A stretch of DNA of 64,000 bases from positions 1 through 64,000 of the forward strand of contig NZ_CAMHZQ010000006.1 in assembly GCF_946190275.1 (NCBI RefSeq), given 5' to 3'. This document shows positions 9,901 through 19,855 of the stretch, piece by piece. Numbering within the stretch: position 1 is the stretch's first letter; each line of letters opens with the position of its first letter. The notes beneath the pieces are model-generated. The model had not been told where the DNA came from and searched no databases. It saw only the letters and a list, made by a program, of their open reading frames with translations. The DNA is from Streptococcus mitis (GTDB taxonomy: Bacteria; Bacillota; Bacilli; Lactobacillales; Streptococcaceae). Both the position numbers and the translations under genes were made by a program.

Positions 9901-12900
9901 GAAATCGAGGTGGTTACTTAACAGGTATCGTCGGTGAAAACTGGAAAGGTATTGTAGAAAAAGCTTATGTTGATGCTGAAATCACAGGTAACAAAGCTAA
10001 GGCTGCCGGAATTGTATATTCATCTCAAAACGGTGGTAACAACAATACTTTAGGTAAAGAAGGTACTCTTCGAAACTCTGTAGCAAAAGGATCTATCGAA
10101 CTGAAAGAAGCCGTTATGTCTGGTGGACTATTAGGGACTAACTGGGCACTAGGGGCTATAGAAGACAACATCACTATGATGAAAGTTAAGACTGGTGAAA
10201 TGGTCTTTGGTCACTCTGATATTGATGCTGATGATTACTTTACATACTCTAGAACGAAGCGCAACCACAGTGTTGAGGGTGTAAGTGAAGGTAAAACAAC
10301 TTATAAAAATTCTAAAAAAATTCCTAGCATAACTAAAGAAAAAGCTGATGAATTAATTGCTAAAATGGGAATCACTGCTGATAAATTCGAAAGCACACTT
10401 CCTATTGAAGACAAACTGAACAATATTGTAAGTAAAGCTGATCAATACAAAAATATTGATGACTATGATGCTTCTCGTGAACTTGCTTATCGTAATGTTG
10501 AAAAACTTCAACCGTTCTACAACAAAGAATGGATTGTAAATCAAGGAAATAAATTAGCTGCTGATAGTCCACTAATGACTAAAGAAGTATTGTCTGTAAC
10601 TGCAATGAAAGGCAATGACTTTGTCACAGACCTTACAGATGCCGACCATATTATGGTTCACTACGCGGATAAGACAAAAGATATCTTTACGATTTCTCCT
10701 AAGGACTCTCAAGTTAAGCAAGTAAAAGAGTATAGTGTTGCTGAGCTTGGTGAAGTTGTGTACACACCAAACATGGTTGTTAAAGATCGTGCTGACTTAA
10801 TCAGTGCTATCGAAAGTAAATTGAGTTCAGTAGAATTACAATCTGATCCGATTTACCAACACTTGGGTAGAACTGGTGGCAACAAAGTCAATGCAATTAA
10901 GGACTTGTACCTAGAAGAAAGCTTCAAGTATGTTAAAGATAACCTTAACAAATTCGTTACTAAGTTAGTTCAAAATGAAGATCACCAGCTTAACACTGAT
11001 GAAGCAGCCAAACGTGCCTTGATTAAGAAAATTGATGACAATAAGGCTGCAGTTCTTCTTGGATTATCTTACCTCAATCGTTACTACGGTGTTAAATTCG
11101 ATGACTTTAATATTAAAGAATTAATGCTATTCAAACCTGACTTCTACGGTAAGAATGTTAGTGTGTTAGACTTCTTGATTAAAGTTGGTTCTAAAGAAAG
11201 TAACATTAAAGGTGATAGAACTTTAGAAGCTTATCGCGAAACGATCGGTGGAGTTATCGGTATAGGCGAGTTAAACAGTTTCTTAGACTATAATATGCGT
11301 CTATTCACAAGTGATACAGACTTAAACGATTGGTTCATAAAAGCAACTAAAGATAATGTATATGTCGTTGAACCGAAGACAACAACTCCTGAATTTGCTG
11401 ATAAGAAACACAGAGCATACGAAGGATTGAATAATGATGTTCACGGTAAAATGATTCTGCCACTTCTGAATTTAAAAGATGCACATATGTTCTTAATCTC
11501 AACATATAACACTATGGCTTACAGTTCATTTGAAAAATACGGTAAGAATACTGCGGAAGAACGCGAAGCATTCAAAGCTGAAATCAATAAAGTCGCTAAA
11601 GGTCAACAAAATTACCTAGACTTCTGGTCTCGTCTATCATTAGATAAAGTTCGTAATCAACTGCTTAAGAGCAATAACATGGTTCCAACTCCTGTGTTAG
11701 ATAACCAAAATTATAAAGGAATCAGCACAGATAAATACGGACATACTGCTAGTGGTAAGGATGTAGCGCCTATCCGTGAATTGTACGGACCAACAGGTCG
11801 TTACCATGCTACTGACTGGCGTATGGGAGCTGTAGCTCGTATCTATGGTAATCCTTATAAAGATGATTCAGTCTTCTTCATGGTTACCAATATGATTAGT
11901 GACTTCGGTATCTCTGCATTTACTCACGAAACGACTCACGTAAACGACCGTATGGTTTACTTAGGTGGTTCAAGACACCGTGAAGGTACTGACCTAGAAG
12001 CATTCGCACAAGGTATGTTGCAATCACCTGCTGAAACAAGTCCAAATGGTGACTTTAAAGCACTAGGATTGAACATGGCCTACGAACGTCCAAATGACGG
12101 AAATCAATGGTATAACACAAATCCAAATGACCTTACATCTCGCGCTGAAATCGATCATTACATGAAAGGTTTCAACGATACTCTAATGCTTCTTGATTAT
12201 CTTGAAGGAGAAGCCGTTCTTGATAAAGGCAGCAAAGAACTAAACAACGCTTGGTTCAAGAAAGTTGCTAAGAAATTACGTAACGCTAATACGAAGAACC
12301 AATACGATGAGGTTCGTGATTTGAATGCAGAAGAAAAAGAATATAACTTAACTTCTGTTAACGACCTAGTAGATAAGAACTTCATGACCAAACACGGTCC
12401 TGGTAATGGTACTTATGACCCAACTGGATTTGGCTCTGCCTATGTAACGGTGCCTATCACTGCTGGTATCTATGGTGGTAATACAAGTGAAGGAGCTCCA
12501 GGCTCTATGTCATTCAAACATAACACCTTCCGTATGTGGGGTTACTTTGGATATGAAAAAGGCTTTTTAAACTACGCTTCTAACATGCTGAAAAATGAGT
12601 CTAAACAAGCTGGTCATGCTACTCTAGGTGATGACTTTATCATTAAGAAAGTTTCTGATGGTAAATTTAATACTCTAGAAGATTGGAAGAAAGCATACTT
12701 CAAAGAAGTTGTTGATAAAGCGAAAGCAGGATTTAACCCTGTTACAATCGACGGTACGACATACAGTAGTTACGATGACTTGAAGAATGCATTTGCTGCA
12801 GCTGTTGATAAAGATAAAGCTACTCTTAAAAATGGCTCAGTTAAATTTGATAATACCGTATCACTTAAAGAGAAAATCTTCAAGAAACTTCTTCAACAAA

Positions 12901-12932
12901 CAAATAGCTTTAAAACTTCAATCTTTAAATAA
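6930..12932 (+). CDS. zmpB: Zinc metalloprotease ZmpB, M26 family, cell-surface
   Basis: 2000 residues. The N-terminus has a YSIRK signal ([16 protein letters not shown]), then an LPYTG motif near residue 103 followed by hydrophobic segments. This places the sortase motif at the N-terminus, as in pneumococcal Iga/ZmpA/ZmpB. One clear G5 domain (residues 270-336) and two G5-like copies flank a stretch of [16 protein letters not shown] repeats (about residues 357-490). The catalytic domain holds HETTH (His1666-His1670) and the third zinc ligand Glu1690 in DLEAFAQ. The family cuts host proteins; ZmpB is implicated in inflammation, but its substrate cannot be read here. Translation starts at GTG 6930 or ATG 6936, coupled to the upstream stop. 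TCS09 lies just upstream. Confidence 0.95.
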   Translation: MRMRKTKQQLEKITKYSIRKLTVGVGPVAIGAFLFGASTLSVDKVQANEVGSAHSVHYRYLAEQELTESEKALIHHEVPTEFQDDDILYVVYRKKATNSQQLPYTGSKELALAGLGLATASLAVFLVSKKGRREVLGVLLIGSLGASTFVPYGTFAFENKELLSYNQTISASTHEGLAEGIIHIDGYEYIGYFKEAELHPSRPALAEQPQLPVEKQSSKENEKIEVVQERPAVTPETVIEKPVVENPVAPAVEAKPVSEKPQVRQEESLVEIPFETVTSPDANLAEGQTRIVTAGVNGQRRLVTKVSMVNGQEVREVIEDQVVHNPVSQVIAVGTKKEVQPAPTPVPQAEQSHQVAKGTQEEGKTGQALTQPEEEYTGVISTKGSQDPEHMMLSPVNELPELVITEKGTQEEGKEGQALTQPENPEYHEAKGVQEVKEGEQQGQALTQPELPEYKEPVSTKGTQEPGQEGQAPVQEVNPEYKVTTGTVEKSTESELDFTTEVVPDDTKYVDEEVVERQGSKGVQVTKTTYETVEGVETDKVLSTTTEVKTPAVSKVVKKGTKPLEGTTVETREEVIPFETKEQEDDTLKRGTRQIAQKGVEGKKQITETYKTIRGEKTNEAPIVEETVLQAPQDEIIKKGTKGLEKPILEWAKTEKDVLKKSATATYTLNKPAGVEIKSIKLALKDKDGQLVKEVTVAENNLNATLDKLKYYQGYTLSTTMVYDRGEGEETETLEDKEIQLDLKKVEIKNIKETSLMSVDADGNETDTSLLTAKPADVAPLYLRVTTHDNKVTRLAVDKIEEVEKDGKTLYKVTAKAPDLVQRNADNTLSEEYVHYFEKQKTHEGDVYYSFDDLVKAMQKDPTGTFKLGSNINAANVKPAGKSYVTNAFKGTLTSTDGNKFTISNMNRPLFGDIVGGTVKDLLLENVNIDMSGTDRIAPLANVIKNNATVENIKVTGNVVGNNDVSGVINKIDGSGKLSNVAFIGKVHAAGNRGGYLTGIVGENWKGIVEKAYVDAEITGNKAKAAGIVYSSQNGGNNNTLGKEGTLRNSVAKGSIELKEAVMSGGLLGTNWALGAIEDNITMMKVKTGEMVFGHSDIDADDYFTYSRTKRNHSVEGVSEGKTTYKNSKKIPSITKEKADELIAKMGITADKFESTLPIEDKLNNIVSKADQYKNIDDYDASRELAYRNVEKLQPFYNKEWIVNQGNKLAADSPLMTKEVLSVTAMKGNDFVTDLTDADHIMVHYADKTKDIFTISPKDSQVKQVKEYSVAELGEVVYTPNMVVKDRADLISAIESKLSSVELQSDPIYQHLGRTGGNKVNAIKDLYLEESFKYVKDNLNKFVTKLVQNEDHQLNTDEAAKRALIKKIDDNKAAVLLGLSYLNRYYGVKFDDFNIKELMLFKPDFYGKNVSVLDFLIKVGSKESNIKGDRTLEAYRETIGGVIGIGELNSFLDYNMRLFTSDTDLNDWFIKATKDNVYVVEPKTTTPEFADKKHRAYEGLNNDVHGKMILPLLNLKDAHMFLISTYNTMAYSSFEKYGKNTAEEREAFKAEINKVAKGQQNYLDFWSRLSLDKVRNQLLKSNNMVPTPVLDNQNYKGISTDKYGHTASGKDVAPIRELYGPTGRYHATDWRMGAVARIYGNPYKDDSVFFMVTNMISDFGISAFTHETTHVNDRMVYLGGSRHREGTDLEAFAQGMLQSPAETSPNGDFKALGLNMAYERPNDGNQWYNTNPNDLTSRAEIDHYMKGFNDTLMLLDYLEGEAVLDKGSKELNNAWFKKVAKKLRNANTKNQYDEVRDLNAEEKEYNLTSVNDLVDKNFMTKHGPGNGTYDPTGFGSAYVTVPITAGIYGGNTSEGAPGSMSFKHNTFRMWGYFGYEKGFLNYASNMLKNESKQAGHATLGDDFIIKKVSDGKFNTLEDWKKAYFKEVVDKAKAGFNPVTIDGTTYSSYDDLKNAFAAAVDKDKATLKNGSVKFDNTVSLKEKIFKKLLQQTNSFKTSIFK

Positions 12933-12940
12933 TCGAAATC

Positions 12941-12973
12941 TCTCATCTGCTTTGCGGATGAGGGTTTTCTTAT
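12941..12973 (+). terminator. Terminator after zmpB
   Basis: CTCATC and GATGAG form a stem with an additional inner TGC/GCG pairing, followed by a T-rich run. It lies between zmpB and the pabB promoter. Confidence 0.7.
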
Positions 12974-12977
12974 TTTA

Positions 12978-12993
12978 TGCTATACTTAAGGTA
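12978..12993 (+). promoter_or_regulatory. Extended -10 promoter placed to give a leaderless pabB mRNA
   Basis: TATGCTATACT contains the extended -10 TGCTATACT (hexamer 12981-12986), and the ATG of pabBC is at 12993, only six bases further. A normal start point 6-8 bases downstream would coincide with the initiation codon. The intervening TAAGGT is too close to serve as an ordinary ribosome site. Confidence 0.6.
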
Positions 12994-14714
12994 TGCATAG
13001 AAAAACAGTGATTGATTTTAGGGCTTTGGGGAAGAGATACACCTTTACCCAGCCGATCAAAGAGTTAAAAGCGAGAAATGTAGCAGAAGTAACAGCCTTG
13101 CTGGCACAAGTGGAAAGTTTCCAAGAGCAAGGCTATTATGTGGTGGGCTATGTCAGCTACGAGGCTGCACCTGCTTTTGAGGAGAAATTAGCAGTTCACA
13201 AGGCACCTTTACTGGACGAGTATTTGCTTTACTTTACTGTTCACGATAAGGTGGAGACCTCCCCTATTCCCCTGACTTATGATGAGGTTGATTTGCCTTC
13301 AAATTGGCAGGAAGTGACGTCTGAAGCAGAATATGAAAAGGCGATTGCACAGATACATCATCATTTACGGCAGGGAGACACCTATCAGGTTAACTACACC
13401 GTCCAACTCAAGCAGGACTTAAGTGCCAATCCTTTTGTCATCTACAATCGTATGGTGGTAGAGCAGGAAGCTGGCTATAATGCCTATGTGGAACATGACG
13501 AGATGGCAGTGATTTCCATGAGTCCAGAGCTCTTTTTTGAACAAAATGGCCGTGAGTTGACAACGCGACCAATGAAGGGAACGACTCAGCGTGGCATGAC
13601 TGACCAAGAAGACTTGGAGCAGGCCAGTTGGTTGGAACAGGACCCCAAAAATCGCTCTGAAAACATGATGATTGTGGACCTCTTGCGCAACGATATGAAC
13701 CGTATTTCTGAAGTGGGCAGTGAGCATGTGGAGCGTCTGTGTCAAGTGGAGCAGTATTCAACTGTTTGGCAGATGACTTCGACTATCAAGAGTCAGTTGC
13801 GAGAGGATGTTGACCTTGTTGAAATCTTCCGCTCACTCTTTCCTTGTGGTTCCATAACGGGCGCTCCAAAAATTGCGACTATGGAAATCATTAAGGACTT
13901 GGAGCCACAACCGCGCGGAGTCTACTGTGGAACGATTGGTCTCTTGCTTCCAAATGGGCGACGGATTTTCAATGTCGCCATTCGGACCATTCAACTGCAT
14001 CAAGGGAAAGCCATCTATGGAGTTGGCGGAGGAATTACATGGGATAGCACTTGGGAATCTGAATACCGCGAGGTTCATCAAAAGGCGGCAGTTCTTTATC
14101 GTAAACAAGCTCGTTTCCAAATAATTACAACTGGAAAAATCAGTCAGAAGAGCTTGCTGTTTGAAGATCAACATTTGGAAAGACTGAGAAAAGCTAGTCG
14201 ATATTTTGCTTATCCTTTTGACCCAGAAATTTTGAGACAAAAGATTGAAGCAGAGTGTCAGACTTGTGATGTTAATCAAGATTACCGCTTGCGAATCAGC
14301 ATTAGCAAATCTGGAGAGATAGAACTTAGTCGACAAATCTTAACACCTCTTAGTCCACATTTCTGCCAGGCCAAACTTTGTCTACAAGAAGCTAATTTGC
14401 AGCAAGCATTTACCTACTTTAAGACAACTCACAGACCGCATTTGAGCTTAGGGGAACAAGAGATCATTTACCACAATAAGTCTGGAGAACTTCTTGAAAC
14501 CTCTATTGGAAATCTGGTCTTAAAAATTAATGGGAAACTCTACACACCGCCTATCCGACTGGGAATCTTACCAGGAATTTATCGCCAGTATTTACTAGAA
14601 ACAGGAGAGGTAGAAGAGAAAGTTTTGACCTTAAAAGACTTAGTCCAAGCAGAAGCTATTTACGGCTGTAATGCAGTGAGGGGCTTGTATGAGTTAAGCC
14701 TAGAGGAGAACTAG
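12993..14714 (+). CDS. pabB: Fused aminodeoxychorismate synthase component I / aminodeoxychorismate lyase (PabB-PabC)
   Basis: 573 residues. Residues 1-365 are a chorismate-binding PabB domain with RPMKGTTQRG, a CGSITGAPK catalytic loop and YCGTIG. Residues 375-573 are a fold-type IV PLP domain related to aminodeoxychorismate lyase (LLFEDQHLERLRKASRYF, NKSGELLETSIGNLVLK, VRGLYELSL). Together these convert chorismate plus ammonia to p-aminobenzoate for folate synthesis; a PabA amidotransferase is not seen in this window. Such fusions are usual in streptococci. The catalytic lysine of the PLP domain is probably in the KTTHRPHLS region but was not proven. The hydrolase gene begins directly after the stop codon. 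Confidence 0.9.
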   Translation: MHRKTVIDFRALGKRYTFTQPIKELKARNVAEVTALLAQVESFQEQGYYVVGYVSYEAAPAFEEKLAVHKAPLLDEYLLYFTVHDKVETSPIPLTYDEVDLPSNWQEVTSEAEYEKAIAQIHHHLRQGDTYQVNYTVQLKQDLSANPFVIYNRMVVEQEAGYNAYVEHDEMAVISMSPELFFEQNGRELTTRPMKGTTQRGMTDQEDLEQASWLEQDPKNRSENMMIVDLLRNDMNRISEVGSEHVERLCQVEQYSTVWQMTSTIKSQLREDVDLVEIFRSLFPCGSITGAPKIATMEIIKDLEPQPRGVYCGTIGLLLPNGRRIFNVAIRTIQLHQGKAIYGVGGGITWDSTWESEYREVHQKAAVLYRKQARFQIITTGKISQKSLLFEDQHLERLRKASRYFAYPFDPEILRQKIEAECQTCDVNQDYRLRISISKSGEIELSRQILTPLSPHFCQAKLCLQEANLQQAFTYFKTTHRPHLSLGEQEIIYHNKSGELLETSIGNLVLKINGKLYTPPIRLGILPGIYRQYLLETGEVEEKVLTLKDLVQAEAIYGCNAVRGLYELSLEEN

Positions 14715-15332
14715 ATGAAACTGGTATTTTTACACGGGTTAGGGCAGTCAGCAGAGAGTTGGAAAGAAGTTCGGAATCTACTGACAGATTATCCTTCTGA
14801 GGCTATCGAGTTATTTCCTTCTGGAGTTAGCAGCTATCAAAAAGCCAAGGAGCGAGTTTATCAACACCTAGCTCAAGAGACAGAACCTTTTGTTTTGGTT
14901 GGATTGTCCTTAGGTGCTGCCCTGGCACTAGAACTTTCCAGTTACGATTTACCAAATCTTCGAGCTTTGGTTCTATCAGGATGCCCGCTTAAATTAGCAG
15001 GGAATATCCTATTTTATGTTCAGTTGCTGATTTTTAAACTACTTCCTAAAAGGGTATTTGAAAAACAGGGAGCAGATAAGACTCTTATGGTCGGAGTTTC
15101 TGAGGAATTGAAGACACTTGATTTAACGGATATAGCAGGGATTTGCCCCTGTCCAACCTTACTAATTTGTGGCAGCAAAGATAAACCGAATCTTAGTTCT
15201 ATGAGAAGTCTTCATAAACTAATATCAAAATCCCAATTTCAGATTATCCCAGACGGCCCTCATGTCTTGAATAAGGAAAAACCAAAGGAGTTTGTAGAAA
15301 AGACCAGAAGTTTCCTTGAATTGCTGAAATAA
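14715..15332 (+). CDS. Alpha/beta hydrolase of unknown substrate
   Basis: This 205-residue cytoplasmic protein has an alpha/beta hydrolase pattern: an oxyanion-type FLHGLGQSAESW near the N-terminus, a nucleophile elbow GLSLGA (Ser in GxSxG), a late Asp in CGSKDKPN and His in DGPHVLNKEKP. Together these give a plausible Ser-Asp-His triad. It starts right after the pabBC stop, with the ribosome site GAGGAGAA inside the end of that gene, so it is co-transcribed. The substrate is unknown; a link to folate synthesis is suggested only by position. Confidence 0.85.
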   Translation: MKLVFLHGLGQSAESWKEVRNLLTDYPSEAIELFPSGVSSYQKAKERVYQHLAQETEPFVLVGLSLGAALALELSSYDLPNLRALVLSGCPLKLAGNILFYVQLLIFKLLPKRVFEKQGADKTLMVGVSEELKTLDLTDIAGICPCPTLLICGSKDKPNLSSMRSLHKLISKSQFQIIPDGPHVLNKEKPKEFVEKTRSFLELLK

Positions 15333-15381
15333 GTTTGATAAAATAATATTGAAATCGATAACATTCCTATAGGAGAAAGTG

Positions 15382-16629
15382 ATGAACAAACGTCTATTTT
15401 TTAAAATGAGTTTGGCGACGTTGTCAGTTTTAGCCTTGTTTTCACAACCAGTTTTAGCAGAAGAAAACATTCATTTTTCTAGCTGTAAGGAAGCTTGGGC
15501 TAATGGCTATTCAGATCTTCATGAGGGAGGCCCTGGTTATTCTGCCAAGTTAGACCGCGATCATGATGGTGTGGCTTGTGAATTGAAAAATGCCCCTAAG
15601 GGCGCCTTTAAAGCAAAACAAGCAACTGAGGCTCAAACTGATACAAGTTCAGCAACAACAAGTGGCTGGGTTAAGCAGGATGGTGCATGGTACTACTTTG
15701 ATGGAAATGGAAATCCAGTGAAAAATGCTTGGCAGGGAAGCTATTATCTGAAAGCAGACGGGAAAATGGCCCAGAGCGAATGGATTTATGATTCATCCTA
15801 TCAAGCTTGGTATTACTTGAAATCAGATGGTTCGTATGCTTATAGTACATGGCAAGGAAATTACTATTTGAAATCAGATGGTAAGATGGCCAAAGGTGAA
15901 TGGGTTTATGATGCTACTTACCAAGCTTGGTATTATCTAAAATCAGATGGATCTTATGCTTACAGCACGTGGCAAGGGAATTACTATTTGAAATCAGATG
16001 GTAAAATGGCTGTCAATGAATGGGTTGATGGTGGACGTTATTATGTAGATACCACTGGTTTGTGGAAAGCTAATTCAAAAGTAAGCAATAAAGGGTCCTA
16101 TTATAGCCTTCAAGGGAAGTATGATGAAATTGTAGTTGCTAATAAACACTATCCTATGTCTAAAGATTACTATCCAGGTGAAAATGCTACTGCAAAAGCA
16201 GCCTTTTTAAAACTGATTGCACAGATGAAGGAAGAAGGCTACGCTATTAGCGATAATTATAGTGGATTTAGAAGTTATGCAACCCAAGCACAATTGTATC
16301 AAAGTTATGTGAACCAAGAGGGACAGGCTGCTGCGGATCGTTATTCCGCCCGTCCTGGATATAGTGAACATCAGACAGGACTTGCTTTTGATGTGATTGG
16401 CACAGATGGTCAATTGGTTGAAGATTCAAGTGCTGCTCAATGGTTATTAGAACATGCGCCAGACTATGGTTTTGTTGTTCGATATCCTCGTGGTAAGGAA
16501 AGTATAACTGGTTATATGCATGAGGAATGGCATTTGCGCTATATTGGGAAAGAAGCCAAAGACATTGCAGCAAGTGGTTTGACACTAGAGGAATATTATG
16601 GCTTTGATGGTGGAGATTATCTAGATTAA
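15382..16629 (+). CDS. Choline-binding surface protein with Excalibur and VanY-type peptidase domains
   Basis: 415 residues. There is a signal peptide (residues 1-28, cleavage near VLA-EE), then an Excalibur calcium-binding-like domain (SCKEAWANG...LDRDHDGVACE, about 33-70). About six choline-binding repeats (about 93-222; DGAWYYF, STWQGNYYLKSDGKMAKGEW) tether it to teichoic-acid phosphocholine. Residues 235-400 form a VanY/M15B D,D- or L,D-carboxypeptidase domain with zinc motifs GYSEHQTGLAFDV (SxHxxGxAxD) and MHEEWHLRYI. The locus position matches pneumococcal CbpL, which as I recall has a different C-terminal domain. The likely role is trimming of stem peptides in peptidoglycan. The ATG at 15382 follows AGGAG; a GTG three bases earlier is less well spaced. 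Confidence 0.87.
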   Translation: MNKRLFFKMSLATLSVLALFSQPVLAEENIHFSSCKEAWANGYSDLHEGGPGYSAKLDRDHDGVACELKNAPKGAFKAKQATEAQTDTSSATTSGWVKQDGAWYYFDGNGNPVKNAWQGSYYLKADGKMAQSEWIYDSSYQAWYYLKSDGSYAYSTWQGNYYLKSDGKMAKGEWVYDATYQAWYYLKSDGSYAYSTWQGNYYLKSDGKMAVNEWVDGGRYYVDTTGLWKANSKVSNKGSYYSLQGKYDEIVVANKHYPMSKDYYPGENATAKAAFLKLIAQMKEEGYAISDNYSGFRSYATQAQLYQSYVNQEGQAAADRYSARPGYSEHQTGLAFDVIGTDGQLVEDSSAAQWLLEHAPDYGFVVRYPRGKESITGYMHEEWHLRYIGKEAKDIAASGLTLEEYYGFDGGDYLD

Positions 16630-16733
16630 AAATCTATATTAGCTGAATGCAAACCTTTGCATAAATGACTGAATTTTGTTATACTAGTACTGTAAGCATT
16701 TTCAATTAATTCATAATGAAAAAGGAGAATATG

Positions 16734-17693
16734 ATGAGTCAAAAGATTATTGGGATTGACCTTGGTGGAACTTCTATCAAATTTGCAATCTTAACAACAG
16801 CAGGAGAAATCCAAGAAAAATGGTCTATCAAGACTAATATTTTGGATGAGGGAAGTCATATCGTAGATGATATGATTGAGTCTATTCAACACCGTTTGGA
16901 CTTGCTTGGATTGGTAGCAGCGGACTTCCAAGGTATTGGAATGGGGTCACCAGGTGTGGTTGACCGTGAAAAAGGAACTGTTATTGGTGCCTACAACCTC
17001 AACTGGAAAACCCTTCAACCAATCAAAGAAAAGATTGAAAAAGCCTTGGGCATTCCATTTTTCATCGATAATGATGCCAACGTGGCAGCTCTTGGTGAGC
17101 GCTGGATGGGGGCTGGTGATAACCAACCAGATGTTGTCTTTATGACACTCGGTACTGGTGTTGGTGGCGGTATCGTCGCAGAAGGAAAATTGCTTCACGG
17201 TGTTGCTGGTGCAGCAGGTGAGCTTGGCCACATCACTGTTGACTTTGACCAACCAATCGCATGTACTTGCGGTAAGAAAGGTTGCCTTGAGACAGTTGCT
17301 TCAGCAACAGGGATTGTCAACTTGACTCGTCGCTATGCCGATGAATACGAAGGCGATGCAGCCTTGAAACGCTTGATCGATAACGGAGAAGAAGTAACTG
17401 CTAAGACTGTCTTTGATTTGGCAAAAGAAGGAGACGACCTTGCTTTGATCGTTTACCGTAATTTCTCACGTTACTTGGGAATCGCTTGTGCTAACATTGG
17501 TTCAATCCTAAACCCATCAACAATCGTTATCGGTGGTGGTGTATCAGCTGCGGGAGAATTCCTTCTACAAGGTGTTCAAAAAGTCTACGATGAAAATACT
17601 TTCCCACAAGTACGCACATCAACAAAATTGGCTCTTGCAACTCTAGGAAATGACGCTGGGGTTATCGGAGCAGCATCACTTGTATTGCAATAA
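16734..17693 (+). CDS. glk: Glucokinase, ROK family
   Basis: This 319-residue ROK sugar kinase has an N-terminal ATP phosphate loop IGIDLGGTSIKFAI, a sugar-binding FIDNDANVAALGE, the catalytic GVGGGIV region and the zinc-binding ROK signature CTCGKKGCLETVAS. It phosphorylates glucose to glucose-6-phosphate in the cytoplasm; the same gene (gki) is a pneumococcal typing locus. The tandem ATGATG at 16731 and 16734 leaves a choice; 16734 is six bases after GGAG and starts MSQKIIGIDLGG. A -10 TATACT is at 16680-16685. Confidence 0.94.
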   Translation: MSQKIIGIDLGGTSIKFAILTTAGEIQEKWSIKTNILDEGSHIVDDMIESIQHRLDLLGLVAADFQGIGMGSPGVVDREKGTVIGAYNLNWKTLQPIKEKIEKALGIPFFIDNDANVAALGERWMGAGDNQPDVVFMTLGTGVGGGIVAEGKLLHGVAGAAGELGHITVDFDQPIACTCGKKGCLETVASATGIVNLTRRYADEYEGDAALKRLIDNGEEVTAKTVFDLAKEGDDLALIVYRNFSRYLGIACANIGSILNPSTIVIGGGVSAAGEFLLQGVQKVYDENTFPQVRTSTKLALATLGNDAGVIGAASLVLQ

Positions 17694-17698
17694 AATAA

Positions 17699-17751
17699 TA
17701 AAAGAGGAAAAATGCGAACCTAGAGTTAGTAATGTTCCTCTTTTCTTTTTT
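17699..17751 (+). terminator. Terminator after glk
   Basis: AAAAGAGGAA and TTCCTCTTTT form a 10-bp perfect stem around a 24-base loop, followed by CTTTTTT. Confidence 0.8.
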
Positions 17752-17789
17752 ATGCTATACTAGTTAGGAAATAAATGAGGTGAGAGTAA

Positions 17790-18629
17790 ATGACAAAAGC
17801 AGATACGATTTTTAAAGAGAATATTGAACGAATCCTCAAAGACGGTGTCTTTTCAGAGCAAGCACGTCCTAAGTATAAGGATGGGACAGTTGCCAACTCC
17901 AAGTATGTAACGGGTGCCTTTGCTGAGTATGACTTGGCCAAGGGGGAATTCCCCATCACAACCTTGCGTCCCATTGCCATCAAATCCGCCATCAAGGAAG
18001 TGCTCTGGATCTACCAAGACCAGTCAAATAGCTTAGAAGTGCTTAATGACAAGTACAATGTTCACTACTGGAATGACTGGGAAGTGGGAGATACGGGAAC
18101 TATTGGTGAGCGTTACGGGGCGGTCGTTAAGAAACACGACATCATCAATAAGCTTCTCAAACAGTTGGAAGCTAACCCTTGGAACCGCCGCAATATTATC
18201 TCTCTCTGGGATTATCAAGCTTTTGAGGAGACAGATGGGCTACTCCCATGCGCCTTTCAGACCATGTTTGATGTCCGCCGTGTAGATGGAGAAATCTATC
18301 TGGATGCAACCTTGACTCAGCGTTCGAATGATATGTTGGTGGCCCACCATATCAACGCTATGCAGTATGTGGCTTTGCAGATGATGATTGCCAAACATTT
18401 TGGCTGGAAGGTTGGGAAGTTCTTCTACTTTATCAACAACCTCCATATCTATGATAATCAATTTGAAAAAGCTCAGGAATTGCTTCGTCGTGAGCCGTCT
18501 GACTGCCAACCTCGCTTGGTTTTAAATGTTCCTGATGGGACTAATTTCTTTGATATCAAAGCAGAAGATTTTGAGTTGGTGGATTATGACCCTGTTAAGC
18601 CACAGTTGAAGTTTGACCTAGCTATATAA
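17790..18629 (+). CDS. thyA: Thymidylate synthase
   Basis: This 279-residue enzyme methylates dUMP to dTMP using methylene-tetrahydrofolate. Visible motifs are the catalytic cysteine in [12 protein letters not shown], the dUMP-binding [18 protein letters not shown] and the late [13 protein letters not shown] [13 protein letters not shown]. The length is near that of other streptococcal ThyA. It is transcribed alone from an extended -10 promoter (TGCTATACT at 17753-17761) just beyond the glk terminator. Pairing with the nearby folate gene pabBC makes metabolic sense but is not an operon. Confidence 0.95.
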   Translation: MTKADTIFKENIERILKDGVFSEQARPKYKDGTVANSKYVTGAFAEYDLAKGEFPITTLRPIAIKSAIKEVLWIYQDQSNSLEVLNDKYNVHYWNDWEVGDTGTIGERYGAVVKKHDIINKLLKQLEANPWNRRNIISLWDYQAFEETDGLLPCAFQTMFDVRRVDGEIYLDATLTQRSNDMLVAHHINAMQYVALQMMIAKHFGWKVGKFFYFINNLHIYDNQFEKAQELLRREPSDCQPRLVLNVPDGTNFFDIKAEDFELVDYDPVKPQLKFDLAI

Positions 18630-18637
18630 AAGAATAG

Positions 18638-18678
18638 AAAAAAGAAGTTAAGACAATGAATCCCAACTTCTTTTGTTT
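18638..18678. terminator. Bidirectional terminator between thyA and the DUF3042 gene
   Basis: AAAAGAAGTT and AACTTCTTTT form a perfect 10-bp stem with A-rich left and T-rich right flanks, suiting termination of both converging genes. Confidence 0.8.
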
Positions 18679-18679
18679 T

Positions 18680-18850
18680 TTAACGTGATACGCGGCGGCG
18701 AGCTGCTTTTTTACGGTTTTCTTCGATGAAAGCTGCTTTTTGCTCTTCTGGTTCAATCACTTTCTTTTTAAATGCGTATACTGCACCTGCAAGTGCAGCG
18801 ACAGTTCCTGCGACACCTGTTACAAGACCTTTAGCGAATCCTTTAGCCAT
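18680..18850 (-). CDS. DUF3042 family small protein
   Basis: A 56-residue minus-strand gene. The product has a glycine/alanine-rich hydrophobic N-terminal helix (AKGFAKGLVTGVAGTVAALA, one predicted membrane segment), followed by a charged helix and an Arg-rich end (ARRRVSR). It matches the short DUF3042 family widespread in lactic acid bacteria, of unknown function. A clear ribosome site (AAAGGAGGAAGAC, minus strand) lies just before the ATG, which together with the convergent terminator supports a real gene. Confidence 0.85.
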   Translation of the reverse strand: MAKGFAKGLVTGVAGTVAALAGAVYAFKKKVIEPEEQKAAFIEENRKKAARRRVSR

Positions 18851-18970
18851 GAGTCTTCCTCCTTTATATTCTCAATCAGCCAGCCTCCTCAAGAGGTCAC
18901 ATTTTTCTGACTGACCTTTTTGTGTTATAATAATAGTAACGAAAAAATGGGAATTTTTCAAGGAAAAAAG

Positions 18971-19855
18971 ATGAAAACAAAAATAATTGTGATTGTTGGA
19001 CCGACTGCTGTTGGAAAAACAGCCCTTGCCATTGAAGTGGCCAAGCGTTTTAATGGCGAAGTGGTTAGTGGAGATAGCCAGCAAGTCTATCGAGGACTTG
19101 ATATTGGGACGGCTAAGGCTAGTCCAGAAGAGCAGGCAGCTGTTCCCCATCATTTAATCGATGTTAGAGAGGTAACCGAGTCTTACTCGGCTTTTGATTT
19201 TGTTTCAGAAGCTAAGATGGCTATTGAGGATATTCACAGCCGTGGTAAGCTAGCCATTATCGCTGGTGGAACTGGGCTTTATATCCAGAGCTTGCTTGAA
19301 GGCTACCACCTGGGTGGGGAGACTCCTCATGAGGAGATTTTAGCTTATCGAGCTAGTTTGGAGCCATATTCAGATGAGGAATTAGCCCATTTGGTGGAGC
19401 AAGCAGGCCTTGAGATTTCTCAGTTTAATCGTCGTCGTGCTATGCGTGCCTTGGAAATAGCCCATTTTGGTCAGGATTTGGAAAATCAAGAGACCTTGTA
19501 TGAACCGCTGATTATCTGCTTGGATGATGAGCGTAGTCAGCTTTATGAACGTATCAACCACCGAGTGGATCTGATGTTTGAGGCTGGACTTTTGGATGAG
19601 TCCAAGTGGCTTTTTGACCATCACCCGGATGTGCAGGCTGCCAAAGGCATTGGCTATAAGGAACTCTTTCCTTATTTCCGTGGAGAGCAGACTTTGGAGG
19701 AGGCTAGCGATAGTCTTAAACAGGCGACCCGTCGTTTTGCCAAGCGTCAGTTGACCTGGTTCCGTAATCGCATGCAGGTCACCTTTTATCAAATCGGAGA
19801 ATCTGGTGTGCAAGACCGTATTTTTAGCCAGATAGAGGAGTTTTTAGATGATTGA
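18971..19855 (+). CDS. miaA: tRNA dimethylallyltransferase MiaA
   Basis: This 294-residue enzyme adds a dimethylallyl group to adenosine 37 of tRNAs reading codons that start with U. The N-terminal Walker A is [52 protein letters not shown] and [11 protein letters not shown] are family signatures. The ATG at 18971 begins the conserved sequence [10 protein letters not shown] and follows AAGGA; upstream in-frame starts would add unconserved residues. It is the first gene of a five-gene operon and overlaps hflX by eight bases. A TATAAT -10 lies around 18926-18931. Confidence 0.95.
   Translation: MKTKIIVIVGPTAVGKTALAIEVAKRFNGEVVSGDSQQVYRGLDIGTAKASPEEQAAVPHHLIDVREVTESYSAFDFVSEAKMAIEDIHSRGKLAIIAGGTGLYIQSLLEGYHLGGETPHEEILAYRASLEPYSDEELAHLVEQAGLEISQFNRRRAMRALEIAHFGQDLENQETLYEPLIICLDDERSQLYERINHRVDLMFEAGLLDESKWLFDHHPDVQAAKGIGYKELFPYFRGEQTLEEASDSLKQATRRFAKRQLTWFRNRMQVTFYQIGESGVQDRIFSQIEEFLDD

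Noticed and set aside
7050..13011. Several 60-90-codon minus-strand and alternate-frame ORFs in zmpB
   Set aside because: Repeats and low-complexity codons produce chance open frames; no family match or start signals.
13419..13761. Two overlapping minus-strand frames of about 107 codons inside pabBC
   Set aside because: They lie antisense to the strongly conserved chorismate-binding region, have no ribosome site and resemble no family.
13833..14336. Minus-strand 167-codon frame inside pabBC
   Set aside because: Antisense to the PabB/PabC junction; composition mirrors the sense codons and there is no ribosome site.
16646..16662. Short hairpin ATGCAAACCTTTGCAT upstream of glk
   Set aside because: Six-base stem without T tract or known motif, so not called as a terminator or operator.
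19382..19813. Minus-strand 143-codon frame inside miaA
   Set aside because: Antisense shadow of a conserved gene, with no start signals.
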